64,000 bases of DNA from Mesorhizobium huakuii (GCF_014189455.1 NZ_CP050296.1:4336001-4400000), one strand, 5' to 3'; numbered from the stretch's first letter, positions 38,721-47,994 are shown. Numbers and translations are program-made. Notes: generated from the letters alone by a model not told the origin.

Positions 38721-39762
38721 ATGTTTCTTCGAAATTGTTGGTACGTAGCGGCATGGGACGCGGAGGTCGGCGAGGGGCTCAAGCCTGTGCGCATCCTCGG
38801 CGAAGATATCGTCCTCTATCGCAAGACCGACGGCGTCGTGGCCGCACTTGAGGATGCCTGCCCGCATCGCAAGTTGCCGCTGTCTATGGGTCGCATCAAG
38901 GGCGATATGGTCGAGTGCGGCTATCACGGGCTGACTTTTGACAGCACCGGAACCTGCACCCGCGTGCCCGGGGCGGAAAAAGATACCCCATGTGGCCTGC
39001 GTGCGTTCCTATCCGATTGCCGAGCGCTACGGCCTGCTGTGGGTCTGGATGGGCGAGCCGCAGAAGGCCGATCCCGCCTTGATCTTCGAAGTCGACCACT
39101 GGGGCGATCCGGCATGGGGCGTCAATCGCGGCGAGTCGATGACGCTCGATTGCAACTACCTCTACATGACTGACAATTTGCTGGATCCGTCGCACGTCTC
39201 CTGGGTCCATCAGTCGTCTTTTGGCGGTGTCCCGGCGATGGAAGACGTGCCGCTCGAGACCACCGTGGGCCCGGACGGGGTGACCGTGTGGCGCTGGATG
39301 GTGGATGTCGAGCCAGCGCCATTCTACGCGCCGTTCCTGAAGTTCTCAGGCCATTGCGACCGCAAGCAGCACTACGAAGTGCGCTACCCCAGCAACGCCA
39401 TCATCAAGGCCATCTTCGTGCCCGCCCGTACCGGTGGCGAAGGCAAGCCGTACCATGAGGATGTATTCCTCATGGACAGCTACAACTTCATGACGCCCGT
39501 CGATGAGAACCAGACGAAATACTACTGGTTCCAGATGCGCAACTTCGCGCCCGCCGACCAGGAGGTCTCACGCCAGTTCGCCACATCGGTGCGCGGGGCA
39601 TTCGACGAAGACCGCGCTGTCTTGAATGCCGTGCACAAAGGCATGGCCAACAAACGGACACCCAATCTCGATCTCAAGATCGATGTCGGACCGATGCGCT
39701 TTCGTCGCAATCTTTCAAAACTCATTGCCGCCGAAAGCCAGCAATTGGCCGCGGCCGAATGA
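38721..39762 (+). pseudogene. Rieske non-haem iron oxygenase (VanA-like) with a one-base insertion
   Basis: From ATG 38721 (GGGAGGA upstream) the N-terminal Rieske domain reads MFLRNCWYVAAWDAEVGEG with CPH and CGYH cluster ligands. At the A5 run 38977-38981 the frame is lost, and the rest continues one base later as KIPHVACVRSYPIAERYG. With four As, the protein is 346 residues, like vanillate O-demethylase oxygenase. The catalytic domain keeps the iron ligands in DPSHVSWVHQSSFG. Such oxygenases often remove methyl groups from ethers or amines. Its stop overlaps the reductase start (ATGA). Whether active protein is made depends on this base. Confidence 0.85.
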
Positions 39763-40895
39763 GCTCATTGTCCGCCCGCGCAAGTGTGGAACGAAGCGGG
39801 TTTCGCGACCTGAAAGTCGTCGCGAAGGTCAGGGAGAGCGCGATCATCACATCGTTCCTCCTCGAACCGGTGCAGGCGCAGGGCTGGCGGCCGTACCAGC
39901 CGGGCCAGTTCCTGGTGTTCCGCATTCCCGCTTCGAAGCAAGCGGCGGGCGCAAAGGACTATGTGCTGCGAAACTACAGCGTCTCCGGCCCGCCGAGCGT
40001 CGTCGGCACTTACCGGATCAGCGTCAAGCGGGAGGCCCCGCCCAAGGCGGGCTTACCAGCCGGGCTGAGTTCCTGCTTCCTGCACGACCAGATCGAAGTG
40101 GGCGATGTCCTGTCGGCCGAAGGGCCGCGCGGCGATTTCGTTCTCGACTCCGGCAGCAGCCGGCCCGTTGTCCTGCTCAGCGGTGGCGTAGGCCTGACGC
40201 CAATGGTTTCGATGCTGCATGCCCTTTCATCGACACCGGATCCTTCGATATCGGATCGTCGAGTGGTCTTCATCCACGCCTGCGAGAACGGGGACGTTCA
40301 TGCATTGCGCGACGAGGTGTCGGCCTTGGCGGCCACACGGCCCGGCGTCACGGTTCACTTCTGCTATCGCTCACCGACGGAGCGCGACAAATCGGACCGG
40401 AAATTCCACAGCGAGGGCCTGGTTTCGCGCGAAATGCTCCAGCGTCTTTTGCCGCTCGACGACTACGACTTCTACCTCTGCGGTCCGCCGCCTTTCATGC
40501 AAGCTGTCTACGCGATCGTGCGGGACCTTGGCGTGCCGAAAGCGCGCGTCGCCTACGAGTTTTTCGGCCCGGCCACGGTGCTCGATGTCGCGCAGACACC
40601 TGCCATAGCCCCACCAAGGGTGGAGATCGAGCCAGACGGCAAAGCCGTTGCGGTCGAGTTCCGGAAATCGGGGATCAAGGCTGCATGGGACGGTGTGTCA
40701 TCCCTGCTCGAATTCGCCGAGGAGCAAGGCCTGGAACCGGAATTCAGCTGCCGCGCCGGCGTCTGCGGCACGTGCAAGTCGCGGCTGATCAGCGGTGAGG
40801 TCAGCTATTTCGAAGAGCCGCTCGACGAGCTTGAGCCAGGGGAAGTGTTGCTGTGCTGCTCCAAGCCGCGCGGATCTGTCGTCCTGGATATCTGA
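39759..40895 (+). CDS. Oxygenase reductase: FAD/NAD(P)H domain plus C-terminal [2Fe-2S] ferredoxin
   Basis: 378 residues. The flavin-binding phrase RNYSVSGPP (about 75-83), the pyridine-nucleotide loop LLSGGVGLTPMVSML and the C-terminal CGPPPFM form an Hmp-like FNR module. The last 90 residues are a plant-type ferredoxin with ligands in CRAGVCGTC and a later Cys. This layout resembles reductases of betaine or carnitine Rieske monooxygenases. It would pass electrons from NAD(P)H to the upstream Rieske protein. It overlaps that gene by four bases and the aminotransferase gene by one. Confidence 0.9.
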   Translation: MSSLSARASVERSGFRDLKVVAKVRESAIITSFLLEPVQAQGWRPYQPGQFLVFRIPASKQAAGAKDYVLRNYSVSGPPSVVGTYRISVKREAPPKAGLPAGLSSCFLHDQIEVGDVLSAEGPRGDFVLDSGSSRPVVLLSGGVGLTPMVSMLHALSSTPDPSISDRRVVFIHACENGDVHALRDEVSALAATRPGVTVHFCYRSPTERDKSDRKFHSEGLVSREMLQRLLPLDDYDFYLCGPPPFMQAVYAIVRDLGVPKARVAYEFFGPATVLDVAQTPAIAPPRVEIEPDGKAVAVEFRKSGIKAAWDGVSSLLEFAEEQGLEPEFSCRAGVCGTCKSRLISGEVSYFEEPLDELEPGEVLLCCSKPRGSVVLDI

Positions 40896-42061
40896 TGGAT
40901 GCCATCCGCCGAAAGAGCGTATCGGAAAGGACGTCTGGATTGGAAAATTCGCGCACATCAAAGTCAAAACTTCTCTTCAATCCGTATGTCGCCTCGTTGC
41001 CTCCATACAATGCGGGCATGAACATTGCGGTGGCGCGCACGCTCAGCGGTCGCCAGGACATCGCCCGGCTGGCCAGCAATGAGAATCCCGACGGCTGTTC
41101 TCCAACTGTCATGAAGGCGCTTGCATCGCCGTCGTTCGAGCCATGGCGCTATGCCGATCCGGCCTGCACGGCGTTGCGTGCGGCACTTGGCGAGAAAGTG
41201 GCGATCGACCCGGGTCTGATCGTTGTCGGCAACGGATCGGAGGAAATGATCGCTGCGATTTCGCGCGCCATACTCTCGCCCGGCGCCTGCGTTGTCACGA
41301 CGGTGCCGAGCTTTGGTCTGCACGAAATCGAGCCCCTGGCGGTCGGCGCCAAGGTGGCCAAGATTCCCATGACCGCAGAAATGGGATTTGATCTGCGCGC
41401 ACTCGAAGCCGCGATCGCTGAGGAGCCGAGGATCGTTTTCATCTCATCGCCCTGGAATCCCGTGGGACCAGGCCTCGACCACGCCGCCCTGCAACGCCTC
41501 ATTGCAGCCGTTCGGCCTGGAACGCTCTTTGTTCTCGACGAGGCTTATTTCGAGTTCTCCGATCCGGGCGCGCCCGACGGCATCGAAATCTTGCGAGACA
41601 GCGACATCGACTATGTCGTCCTTCGGACATTTTCCAAAGCCTATGGCCTGGCCGGACTGCGCGTCGGTTATGCCCTGTGTTCCAGCGTTGAACTCGCGGC
41701 GGTGATTGCCGCCGCGAAAACGCCGTTCAACGTCAACGGGGCGGCACAGATCGCGGCCATCGCCGCGCTGGCTGACGAAGGCTGGATGAGAGCGTCGTCC
41801 AGCCGCGCAAGAGCAGAGCGGGAGCGTGTCGCGGCCGCACTTGCCGAGCTCGGCTTCCGGGTTGCGCCGTCGCAGACCAATTTCCTTTTCTTCGATTGCA
41901 ACGGCGACAGTGCGCGCCTTGCGGCCTCGCTGCTTGGGCAGGGGATCATCGTCAAGGCATGGCGCGAAAGCGGGTATGAGCGCTATATGCGCGTCACAAT
42001 CGGCTCGCCTGCCGACAATGACCGGCTGATCGCAACCCTTCAGGGGCTCGCAGGCCAATGA
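40895..42061 (+). CDS. Histidinol-phosphate aminotransferase-like PLP enzyme
   Basis: 388 residues, fold-type I aminotransferase of the HisC group. The N-terminal phrase ASNENPDGCSP, the Asp-Tyr pair in VLDEAYFEF, and the Schiff-base Lys in RTFSKAYGLAGLRVGYA are all present. ATG 40895 overlaps the reductase stop (TGATG). Because the gene is locked into a catabolic operon, it is more likely to transaminate a transported amino acid than to make histidine. The 2-oxo acid produced would be a substrate or product partner of the FAD-linked dehydrogenase encoded next. Confidence 0.88.
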   Translation: MDAIRRKSVSERTSGLENSRTSKSKLLFNPYVASLPPYNAGMNIAVARTLSGRQDIARLASNENPDGCSPTVMKALASPSFEPWRYADPACTALRAALGEKVAIDPGLIVVGNGSEEMIAAISRAILSPGACVVTTVPSFGLHEIEPLAVGAKVAKIPMTAEMGFDLRALEAAIAEEPRIVFISSPWNPVGPGLDHAALQRLIAAVRPGTLFVLDEAYFEFSDPGAPDGIEILRDSDIDYVVLRTFSKAYGLAGLRVGYALCSSVELAAVIAAAKTPFNVNGAAQIAAIAALADEGWMRASSSRARAERERVAAALAELGFRVAPSQTNFLFFDCNGDSARLAASLLGQGIIVKAWRESGYERYMRVTIGSPADNDRLIATLQGLAGQ

Positions 42062-43554
42062 AAGCTGCCGCGGTCGCAAGCCATGACGAACGTATCGGCA
42101 ATTTGGTGCCCCTTCCGCTGATTGAAAGCCTTCGTACCATCGTCGGCACTTCGAACGTGCGTATCGCCGAGGTCTCCGGGACGATCGAACAGGACGCCGC
42201 CATCATTGTGTTGCCAGCCTCCACAGATGAGGTTGCCGCGGTCGTTCGTGTCTGCTGCCAGTACGAGATCCCGGTGGTGCCTCTCGGTGGCGGGACGGGT
42301 CTTGTCGGGGGAAGCATTTCGCATATTGGCGAGATCGTCCTTTCGACGGCACGCATGAACCGGATCGAACGGCTCGATCCGGTTGAGCGGACTGCAGTCG
42401 TCGATGCCGGCGTCACCCTGGAAGAATTGCAAACGGCAGCAAGAGTCCATGGTCTGGAACCGGGTATCGATCTGGCCGCGCGGGGCTCCGCGACGATCGG
42501 CGGCATGGTGTCCACCAACGCCGGTGGGATGATGGCGTTTCGCAATGGCGTCATGCGCCATCGGATCCTTGGTCTCGAGGCGGTGATGGCGGATGGTTCT
42601 GTCTATTGCGACCTCACCAGGGTGGTGAAGAATTCCGCTGGCTATGACCTCAAGCATCTCTTCATCGGCGCTGAAGGAACGCTTGGCATCGTCACCCGCG
42701 TCGTCGTCAAGCTCGACCCGTCGCCCAAGGCAACCGCCACCGCACTTTTTGGGCTGCCTTCGGTCGAAGCGGCTCTCGAAACCATCCGTATGGCGTTTCA
42801 ATCCAGCGTCGGGCATTTGCGCGCCGCCGAGGCAATGTGGAATACCTACTTTAGGCTGGCGACCTCGGCGTATGGCTGGTCAGAACCCGGTGTTGCGCTC
42901 GACCAGCCGATATTCCTCCTGCTGTCGCTTGGTGGCGCCCGCCAAGATGCCCTTCATGAGGATTTCGAACGCCTCTTTTGCGAAACCGTCGAGCGCTTTC
43001 CGGAGGCGACAGGCATCATCGCCAGCTCGCGGCGGCAGGAAAACGATCTGTGGCGGCTGCGGGAGGACAGCAGCGTCCTCTACCGCGTGCACCCGAGCGC
43101 ACCATCGTTCGACGTATCCGTCCCGCTGTCGGAAATTCCGGACTATCTCGAAAGGGCCCTCGCTGGCCTTGTCGCGATCGAACCCGATCTTGTCCCGTAT
43201 GTTTTCGGGCATCTCGCGGATGGCAATTTGCACATCATCCTGAACCGTCAGGGCCCGCTCCCCGAGCGCATGGCAGAAGCGGTCGAGCGCGTTCTCTATG
43301 ACGGCCTGCGCGAGCTTGGCGGCTCCTTTTCCGCCGAGCACGGTATCGGATCCAAGCGCATCCATTCGCTCCTGGCAACGGCCGACCAGACCAAGCTCGC
43401 CACGATGGAACGGATCAAGAAGGCGCTGGACGGTCGGTCACTCATGAACCCTGACAAGGTACTGCCTGGCCATGGCTGGTTCGTCCGTTGTCCCGGACCG
43501 CCTGCTTCCGAAGTGCGCCGATCGCAACGTCAAAACGAGACCGCCAATGACTAG
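42058..43554 (+). CDS. FAD-linked oxidase, D-2-hydroxyacid dehydrogenase (GlcD/DLD) type
   Basis: 498 residues. The PCMH FAD-binding domain is marked by VVPLGGGTGLVGGSI and GSATIGGMVSTNAGGMMAF. The C-terminal catalytic domain carries the family's metal/substrate motif GHLADGNLHI and EHGIGSKRI. Relatives oxidise D-lactate, glycolate or D-2-hydroxyglutarate to the oxo acid. It overlaps the aminotransferase by four bases (ATGA), which suggests that the two work on adjacent intermediates. The exact substrate is not visible. Confidence 0.9.
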   Translation: MKAAAVASHDERIGNLVPLPLIESLRTIVGTSNVRIAEVSGTIEQDAAIIVLPASTDEVAAVVRVCCQYEIPVVPLGGGTGLVGGSISHIGEIVLSTARMNRIERLDPVERTAVVDAGVTLEELQTAARVHGLEPGIDLAARGSATIGGMVSTNAGGMMAFRNGVMRHRILGLEAVMADGSVYCDLTRVVKNSAGYDLKHLFIGAEGTLGIVTRVVVKLDPSPKATATALFGLPSVEAALETIRMAFQSSVGHLRAAEAMWNTYFRLATSAYGWSEPGVALDQPIFLLLSLGGARQDALHEDFERLFCETVERFPEATGIIASSRRQENDLWRLREDSSVLYRVHPSAPSFDVSVPLSEIPDYLERALAGLVAIEPDLVPYVFGHLADGNLHIILNRQGPLPERMAEAVERVLYDGLRELGGSFSAEHGIGSKRIHSLLATADQTKLATMERIKKALDGRSLMNPDKVLPGHGWFVRCPGPPASEVRRSQRQNETAND

Positions 43555-45595
43555 CCCCATCGCGAAATTGCATGGAACGGACAAGTTGGCCGAAGCTGTT
43601 GACCGTTTTGAAGGGGCCACGGCGCGGCACGATCATGCGACGCAGCCATACGCCGCCAGCTTCTCGGCGATGCGTGACAGATTCCGCAGGGCGGCGCAGC
43701 GCGCGGGCGCGGAATTGTCCGAATATGTCCATCCGTTGCATGGGCCGGATGGTGAGGTCCTTACGACCGATGTCGCGCTGTTGGGGCGGCGCGACGCGCA
43801 AAAACTGATCGTGCTCATTTCGGGTACCCATGGCGTGGAGGGCCCATTCGGCTCTGCCTGCCAGACGGCCTGGCTCAGCCAGAAAAGCCCATGGAAGCTG
43901 GACGCGGAAACGGCCGTCCTGGCAATCCACCTCATCAACCCCTGGGGAACGGCGTGGTCGCGTCGTGTCAACGAGGACAACGTCGATCTCAATCGCAACT
44001 TTATCGATTGGTCCGGCGGCACACCACCTGAGAACGATAGCTATGCCGGCCTCCACCACATGCTGGCCTACAGGGAATGGGAAGGACCGGATCGCACAGC
44101 TGCCGACGAGAAACTTCTTGCCACCAGAACAAGGCTTGGACAAGCCGGGCTGGCAGCCATCGTCGAAGCCGGTCAGTACGAATTTCCCGACGGACTGTTT
44201 TATGGCGGCGCCGGCCCCGTCTGGTCGAACCGGACGTTGACCGACATCCTGTCGACTTTTGCCGACGGCGCGCGCCATGCCGTCGTCTTCGACTTGCACA
44301 CGGGTGCCGGACCCTATGCCTATCCAGCCCTGCTTTCGGTGGCCAGTTCCGAGCATCCCGGCATGGCCTGGGGCAAGTCCGTTTTCGGACCGACGCTGGC
44401 CACGGTCATCACCGGACCCGATGCGACGACCAGCACCGGCATCGCCGCGACCGCGACCGGTTATGTCTCCGAGGCCGTCGTCAGGGCCATGCCGCACGCG
44501 CGGGTGCTGCCGCTCGTGGTGGAATGCGGTACGCTGGACGGAGCCGCCGTCATGGATGCCGTCCAGGCCGACAACTGGCTGCATCTTTTCGGCCGGATCG
44601 ATTCCGCCATCGGCAAACGGATCAAGGCAACGCTGCGCGGTGCTTTCATCCCCGACGATCCGGATTGGCAGCGGACCTGCCTGTCCACCAGCCTGCGATA
44701 CTTCGATCGCGCGTTGACGGAGTTGCAGGCCGTCGAAGTGGCGGAAAGCAAGCCCGGCCAGGGCGGACAGACGCTGTCATCGGACAGCATTGCAGTGGCG
44801 GGTCACGTTCCCGCGGCCGCGGCGAAGGTCACGATACCAGCCGTGCAAATCGAAGACCTGCACAAGAGATTCGGTCCTCTTCTGGTGTTGAAAGGCGTCA
44901 ATCTCACCGCCCACGCAGGCGAGGTGATTTCGATGATCGGTTCGTCTGGATCGGGCAAGAGCACGTTTCTGCGCTGCATCAATCTGCTGGAACAGCCGGA
45001 CGGCGGTAAGGTCGCCATCGACGGCGAAGTCATCAAGATGAAGCAACTGTCGAACGGTCGTGCCGGACCCGCCGACATGGCGCAGGTCGAACGGATTCGG
45101 GCCCACGTCGGCATGGTGTTTCAGAGCTTCAATCTCTGGCCGCACATGACGGTGCTGGAAAACATCATCGAGGCGCCACGGCATGTCTTGAAGGAGCCTA
45201 GGGAAAAGGCTGTCGACCACGCCCACGCCTTGTTGAAGAAGGTCGGGCTCTCCGACAAGCACGCGCATTATCCCGGCCAGTTGTCGGGAGGCCAGCAGCA
45301 GCGTGCCGCGATTGCCCGCACGCTTGCGATGCGCCCCAAGGTCATCCTTTTCGACGAACCGACATCGGCGCTCGACCCCGAACTGGTCGGCGAGGTGCTG
45401 CGGGTGATCCGCCAATTGGCGGAAGAGGGAAACACGATGATCCTCGTGACGCACGAGATGCAGTTCGCGCGCGAGGTCTCCCACAAGATTCTGTTTCTCC
45501 ACCAGGGAAAGGTGGAGGAGGAGGGAGCGCCGGCGGAGCTGTTTGGCAGTCCGCGCTCGGAGCGTCTGCGCCAGTTCCTGGCCCGGACGCTATGA
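43547..45595 (+). CDS. Fusion protein: DUF2817/M14-like hydrolase plus amino-acid ABC ATPase
   Basis: 682 residues from ATG 43547, overlapping the upstream stop by 8 bp. Residues 1 to about 400 match the DUF2817 group of M14-like zinc hydrolases: GTHGVEGPFGSA (His-Glu zinc pair, about 93), NEDNVDLNRNF, DLHTGAGPYAYP (about 247) and VVECGTLDG. After a 30-residue Ala/Ser-rich linker, a complete GlnQ-type ATPase begins at about 430, with Walker A GSSGSGKST (about 464), LSGGQQQR (about 579) and LFDEPTSALDPE. No ATG/GTG with a good ribosome site marks a separate ATPase start. The frame is continuous. The fusion links a deacylase or peptidase step to this transporter. Confidence 0.85.
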   Translation: MTSPIAKLHGTDKLAEAVDRFEGATARHDHATQPYAASFSAMRDRFRRAAQRAGAELSEYVHPLHGPDGEVLTTDVALLGRRDAQKLIVLISGTHGVEGPFGSACQTAWLSQKSPWKLDAETAVLAIHLINPWGTAWSRRVNEDNVDLNRNFIDWSGGTPPENDSYAGLHHMLAYREWEGPDRTAADEKLLATRTRLGQAGLAAIVEAGQYEFPDGLFYGGAGPVWSNRTLTDILSTFADGARHAVVFDLHTGAGPYAYPALLSVASSEHPGMAWGKSVFGPTLATVITGPDATTSTGIAATATGYVSEAVVRAMPHARVLPLVVECGTLDGAAVMDAVQADNWLHLFGRIDSAIGKRIKATLRGAFIPDDPDWQRTCLSTSLRYFDRALTELQAVEVAESKPGQGGQTLSSDSIAVAGHVPAAAAKVTIPAVQIEDLHKRFGPLLVLKGVNLTAHAGEVISMIGSSGSGKSTFLRCINLLEQPDGGKVAIDGEVIKMKQLSNGRAGPADMAQVERIRAHVGMVFQSFNLWPHMTVLENIIEAPRHVLKEPREKAVDHAHALLKKVGLSDKHAHYPGQLSGGQQQRAAIARTLAMRPKVILFDEPTSALDPELVGEVLRVIRQLAEEGNTMILVTHEMQFAREVSHKILFLHQGKVEEEGAPAELFGSPRSERLRQFLARTL

Positions 45596-45674
45596 GCGAA
45601 AGGCGCACCCTCGAAGCCTCCGGCAAATGCCGGGACAAGTCTACCAAAACGAACATCAAAAAGGGGAACTGACT

Positions 45675-46472
45675 ATGAAATTGAAAGTCTTGTCATTGCT
45701 CGCATGTCTTGCGGCAAGCACAGGAAGCGCATTGGCCGCGGAAGGTGAACTGTCCATCGGCACTGAGGGCGCGTATCCGCCATGGAGCATGTCCGACGCC
45801 AACGGCAACGTCACCGGTTTCGACGCGGATGTCGGCGCTTTGCTCTGCACCAAGCTTGAAATGAAGTGCCATTTCGTCGTGCAGGCTTTCGACGGCCTCA
45901 TCCCGGCGCTGAAGGCCAAGCGCTTCGATGTTATCATCTCGGGGATGTCGATCACCGCCGACCGCAAGAAAGAGATCAATTTCAGCGTTGGCTACGCCGA
46001 ACTCGCCAACATGTTCGTCGCCCCGAAGGGCTCGGATCTTGCAGGCGTCACCGACGTCGACACGCTGCTGAAATCCCTCGCGGGCAAGAAGGTCGGCGTG
46101 CAGGCCGGCACGACCCACGCCCACTTCCTCGAGAAGCGTGCGCCGGATGCCGATCTGAAGACCTACGACACTCTTGACCAGATGCAGATCGACCTGGCGA
46201 GCGGCCGGATCGACGCGGCCTTTGCCGATCAATCCGCACTGCAGGACTTCCTGGACAAGCCCGACGGCAAGAACTTCCAGCTGGTCGGCGTGCAGATCAA
46301 GAGCACCTTCGACCCGACGCTCGGCGAAGGCATCGGCGTCGGCATCGCGCAGGAAAACACCGAACTCAAGGCCAAGATCGACAAGGCGCTTTGCGCACTG
46401 ATCGCCGATGGATCGGTCGGCAACGCCAGCAAGAAATGGTTCAAGACGGACATTTCCAGGCCCTGCAACTGA
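45675..46472 (+). CDS. Periplasmic amino-acid-binding protein (HisJ/opine type)
   Basis: 265 residues. ATG 45675 has AGGGGA upstream and begins a Sec signal peptide cleaved near residue 21. Lobe I reads GTEGAYPPWSM and carries the Cys pair CTKLEMKC of the HisJ/ArgT/octopine-binding group; ISGMSITADRKKEINF is the family's conserved block. It is the intact counterpart of the damaged protein at 35.4 kb. It delivers ligand to the two permeases downstream. A 12-bp perfect stem-loop separates it from them. Confidence 0.93.
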   Translation: MKLKVLSLLACLAASTGSALAAEGELSIGTEGAYPPWSMSDANGNVTGFDADVGALLCTKLEMKCHFVVQAFDGLIPALKAKRFDVIISGMSITADRKKEINFSVGYAELANMFVAPKGSDLAGVTDVDTLLKSLAGKKVGVQAGTTHAHFLEKRAPDADLKTYDTLDQMQIDLASGRIDAAFADQSALQDFLDKPDGKNFQLVGVQIKSTFDPTLGEGIGVGIAQENTELKAKIDKALCALIADGSVGNASKKWFKTDISRPCN

Positions 46473-46490
46473 CGCGCTTCAACGCGCGGC

Positions 46491-46519
46491 GTCGCATGCG
46501 CCGGATCGGCGCATGCGAC
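46491..46519 (+). promoter_or_regulatory. Perfect 12-bp stem-loop between binding-protein and permease genes
   Basis: GTCGCATGCGCC pairs with GGCGCATGCGAC around a GGATC loop. No T run follows. In ABC operons such hairpins behind the binding-protein gene stabilise its mRNA and lower permease output, as known for malE-malF. The role here is inferred. Confidence 0.7.
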
Positions 46520-46553
46520 TGCCTCGTTCACACTTGGGAATAGAGCAACACAG

Positions 46554-47261
46554 ATGGAATTCGGTCTCTGGCAGGTTTGGGAAGCTGGTTGGGTGACGGC
46601 CATTCTGCGCGGCGCTGCCGTGACGATCGCGGTGGGCTTGTCCAGTATGGTCGCCGGGCTGCTGATTGGCGTTGTCTGTGGTCTGATCAAATGGGCCAGG
46701 ATATTTCCGCTCTCGCTCCTGGTGGACGGATATACGTCCGTGGTGCGGGGCGTTCCCGAGCTGCTCGTCATCTACCTTCTGTTTTTCAGTTCGGTTGAAT
46801 TCGTCACGAAGGTCATCACGGCTTTCGGCTACGCCGGGCTGGCGGAAAGCGGCTACGCGTTCGTCATCGCGGTCATCGCCATCGGCGCGATCTCGGGCGC
46901 CTATTCGACCGAGGTGATCCGGGGCGCATTGGCGTCGATCCCCAACGGACACATCGAGGCCGCGCGTGCCCTTGGCCTGTCAGGTGGCCGTATCTTCCGC
47001 CGCATCATCGCCCCGCAGATGCTACGCATAGCTGTTCCAGGCATAAACAATGTCTGGCAGACCACGATCAAGGACACGGCCCTGGTTTCCGTGGTCGGGC
47101 TTCAGGAACTGATGCGCATTTCCTACATCGGCGCGAACTCCACACGCCATCCGTTTATCTTTTATCTGATTGCGGCTGTCGTCTATCTGGTCATCACGCT
47201 TGTCAGCCAGGCCGGCTTCGATGGGATCGAACGCCTGCTGCGGCTGCGGGCGAGGAGGTAG
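46554..47261 (+). CDS. Amino-acid ABC transporter permease (HisQ type)
   Basis: 235 residues from ATG 46554, with about five membrane helices. Characteristic phrases are SVVRGVPELLVIYLLFF and the EAA loop EAARALGLSGGRIFRR. It corresponds to the damaged permease of the first operon, with which it shares RGVPEL and the downstream IKDTALVSVVGLQELMR-type block. It is followed after 4 bp by the second permease. Together with the fused ATPase and the binding protein it completes an uptake system. Confidence 0.92.
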   Translation: MEFGLWQVWEAGWVTAILRGAAVTIAVGLSSMVAGLLIGVVCGLIKWARIFPLSLLVDGYTSVVRGVPELLVIYLLFFSSVEFVTKVITAFGYAGLAESGYAFVIAVIAIGAISGAYSTEVIRGALASIPNGHIEAARALGLSGGRIFRRIIAPQMLRIAVPGINNVWQTTIKDTALVSVVGLQELMRISYIGANSTRHPFIFYLIAAVVYLVITLVSQAGFDGIERLLRLRARR

Positions 47262-47265
47262 GACC

Positions 47266-47994
47266 ATGGAACTCATCCAGCTTGCGGTTCCGGTTCTCCT
47301 AAAAGGCCTGTGGGTCACGGCCGCCCTGACGCTGGTCTCGGTGCTCATAGGCTTCAATCTCGGCCTGGGACTGGCGCTGATGAGGCTGTCGTCAAACGCC
47401 TTCGCGGCCGGCTTTGCCAAGTATTACAGCAATGTCTTTCGCGGCACGCCGCTGCTGGTCCAGATATTCATCTTCTACTACGGCCTCGGCGAGGTCAGCC
47501 TGATCAGGGACAACGCCGTTCTGTGGTGGGTGATCAGCGATGGTTCGCGCTGCGCCGTGCTGGCGTTGGCGCTCAACACCGCAGCTTACACGTCCGAGAT
47601 CCTGCGCGGAGGGCTGATGTCGGTCCCGGCCGGCCTGGTCGAAGCAGCCCAGGCTTGCGGCATGTCGCGGATACTGCGCTTTCGCCGTATCGAGTTCCCG
47701 CTTGCGATACGCCAGGCGCTGCCGGCCTATGGCAACGAGCTCATTCTCGTCGTCAAGGGGACAAGCCTAGCCTCCACGATCACCGTGCTGGAAATCACCG
47801 GCTATGCCAAGCGGCTTATGAGCCAGACCTTCGCGATCTTCGAGATTTTCGCAATTGCGGGGGTCCTGTACCTGGTCGTCAACCTGTTGCTGATCGCGAT
47901 CATCCGCTCGATAGAGCGGTACCTCATGAGGCACGAAGCACAGGCCCGCCAGGCCATTTCCACGCCGCGCATCGACGGATCGGCAGTGATTTAG
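47266..47994 (+). CDS. Amino-acid ABC transporter permease (HisM type)
   Basis: 242 residues from ATG 47266, which has GAGGAGG upstream. Conserved phrases VFRGTPLLVQIFIFYYGLGE and EAAQACGMSRILRFRR are intact, matching the second permease of the first operon closely. It is the last gene of the Rieske-transporter operon. The operon's 3' side runs into a dispersed repeat and an SDR remnant, with no clear terminator hairpin. Confidence 0.92.
   Translation: MELIQLAVPVLLKGLWVTAALTLVSVLIGFNLGLGLALMRLSSNAFAAGFAKYYSNVFRGTPLLVQIFIFYYGLGEVSLIRDNAVLWWVISDGSRCAVLALALNTAAYTSEILRGGLMSVPAGLVEAAQACGMSRILRFRRIEFPLAIRQALPAYGNELILVVKGTSLASTITVLEITGYAKRLMSQTFAIFEIFAIAGVLYLVVNLLLIAIIRSIERYLMRHEAQARQAISTPRIDGSAVI

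Noticed and set aside
38976..38985. Programmed frameshifting in the Rieske gene
   Set aside because: The shift needed is +1, and the sequence is not a standard -1 heptamer in the reading frame; no pseudoknot or stop-stimulated context is evident, and related oxygenases are not made this way.
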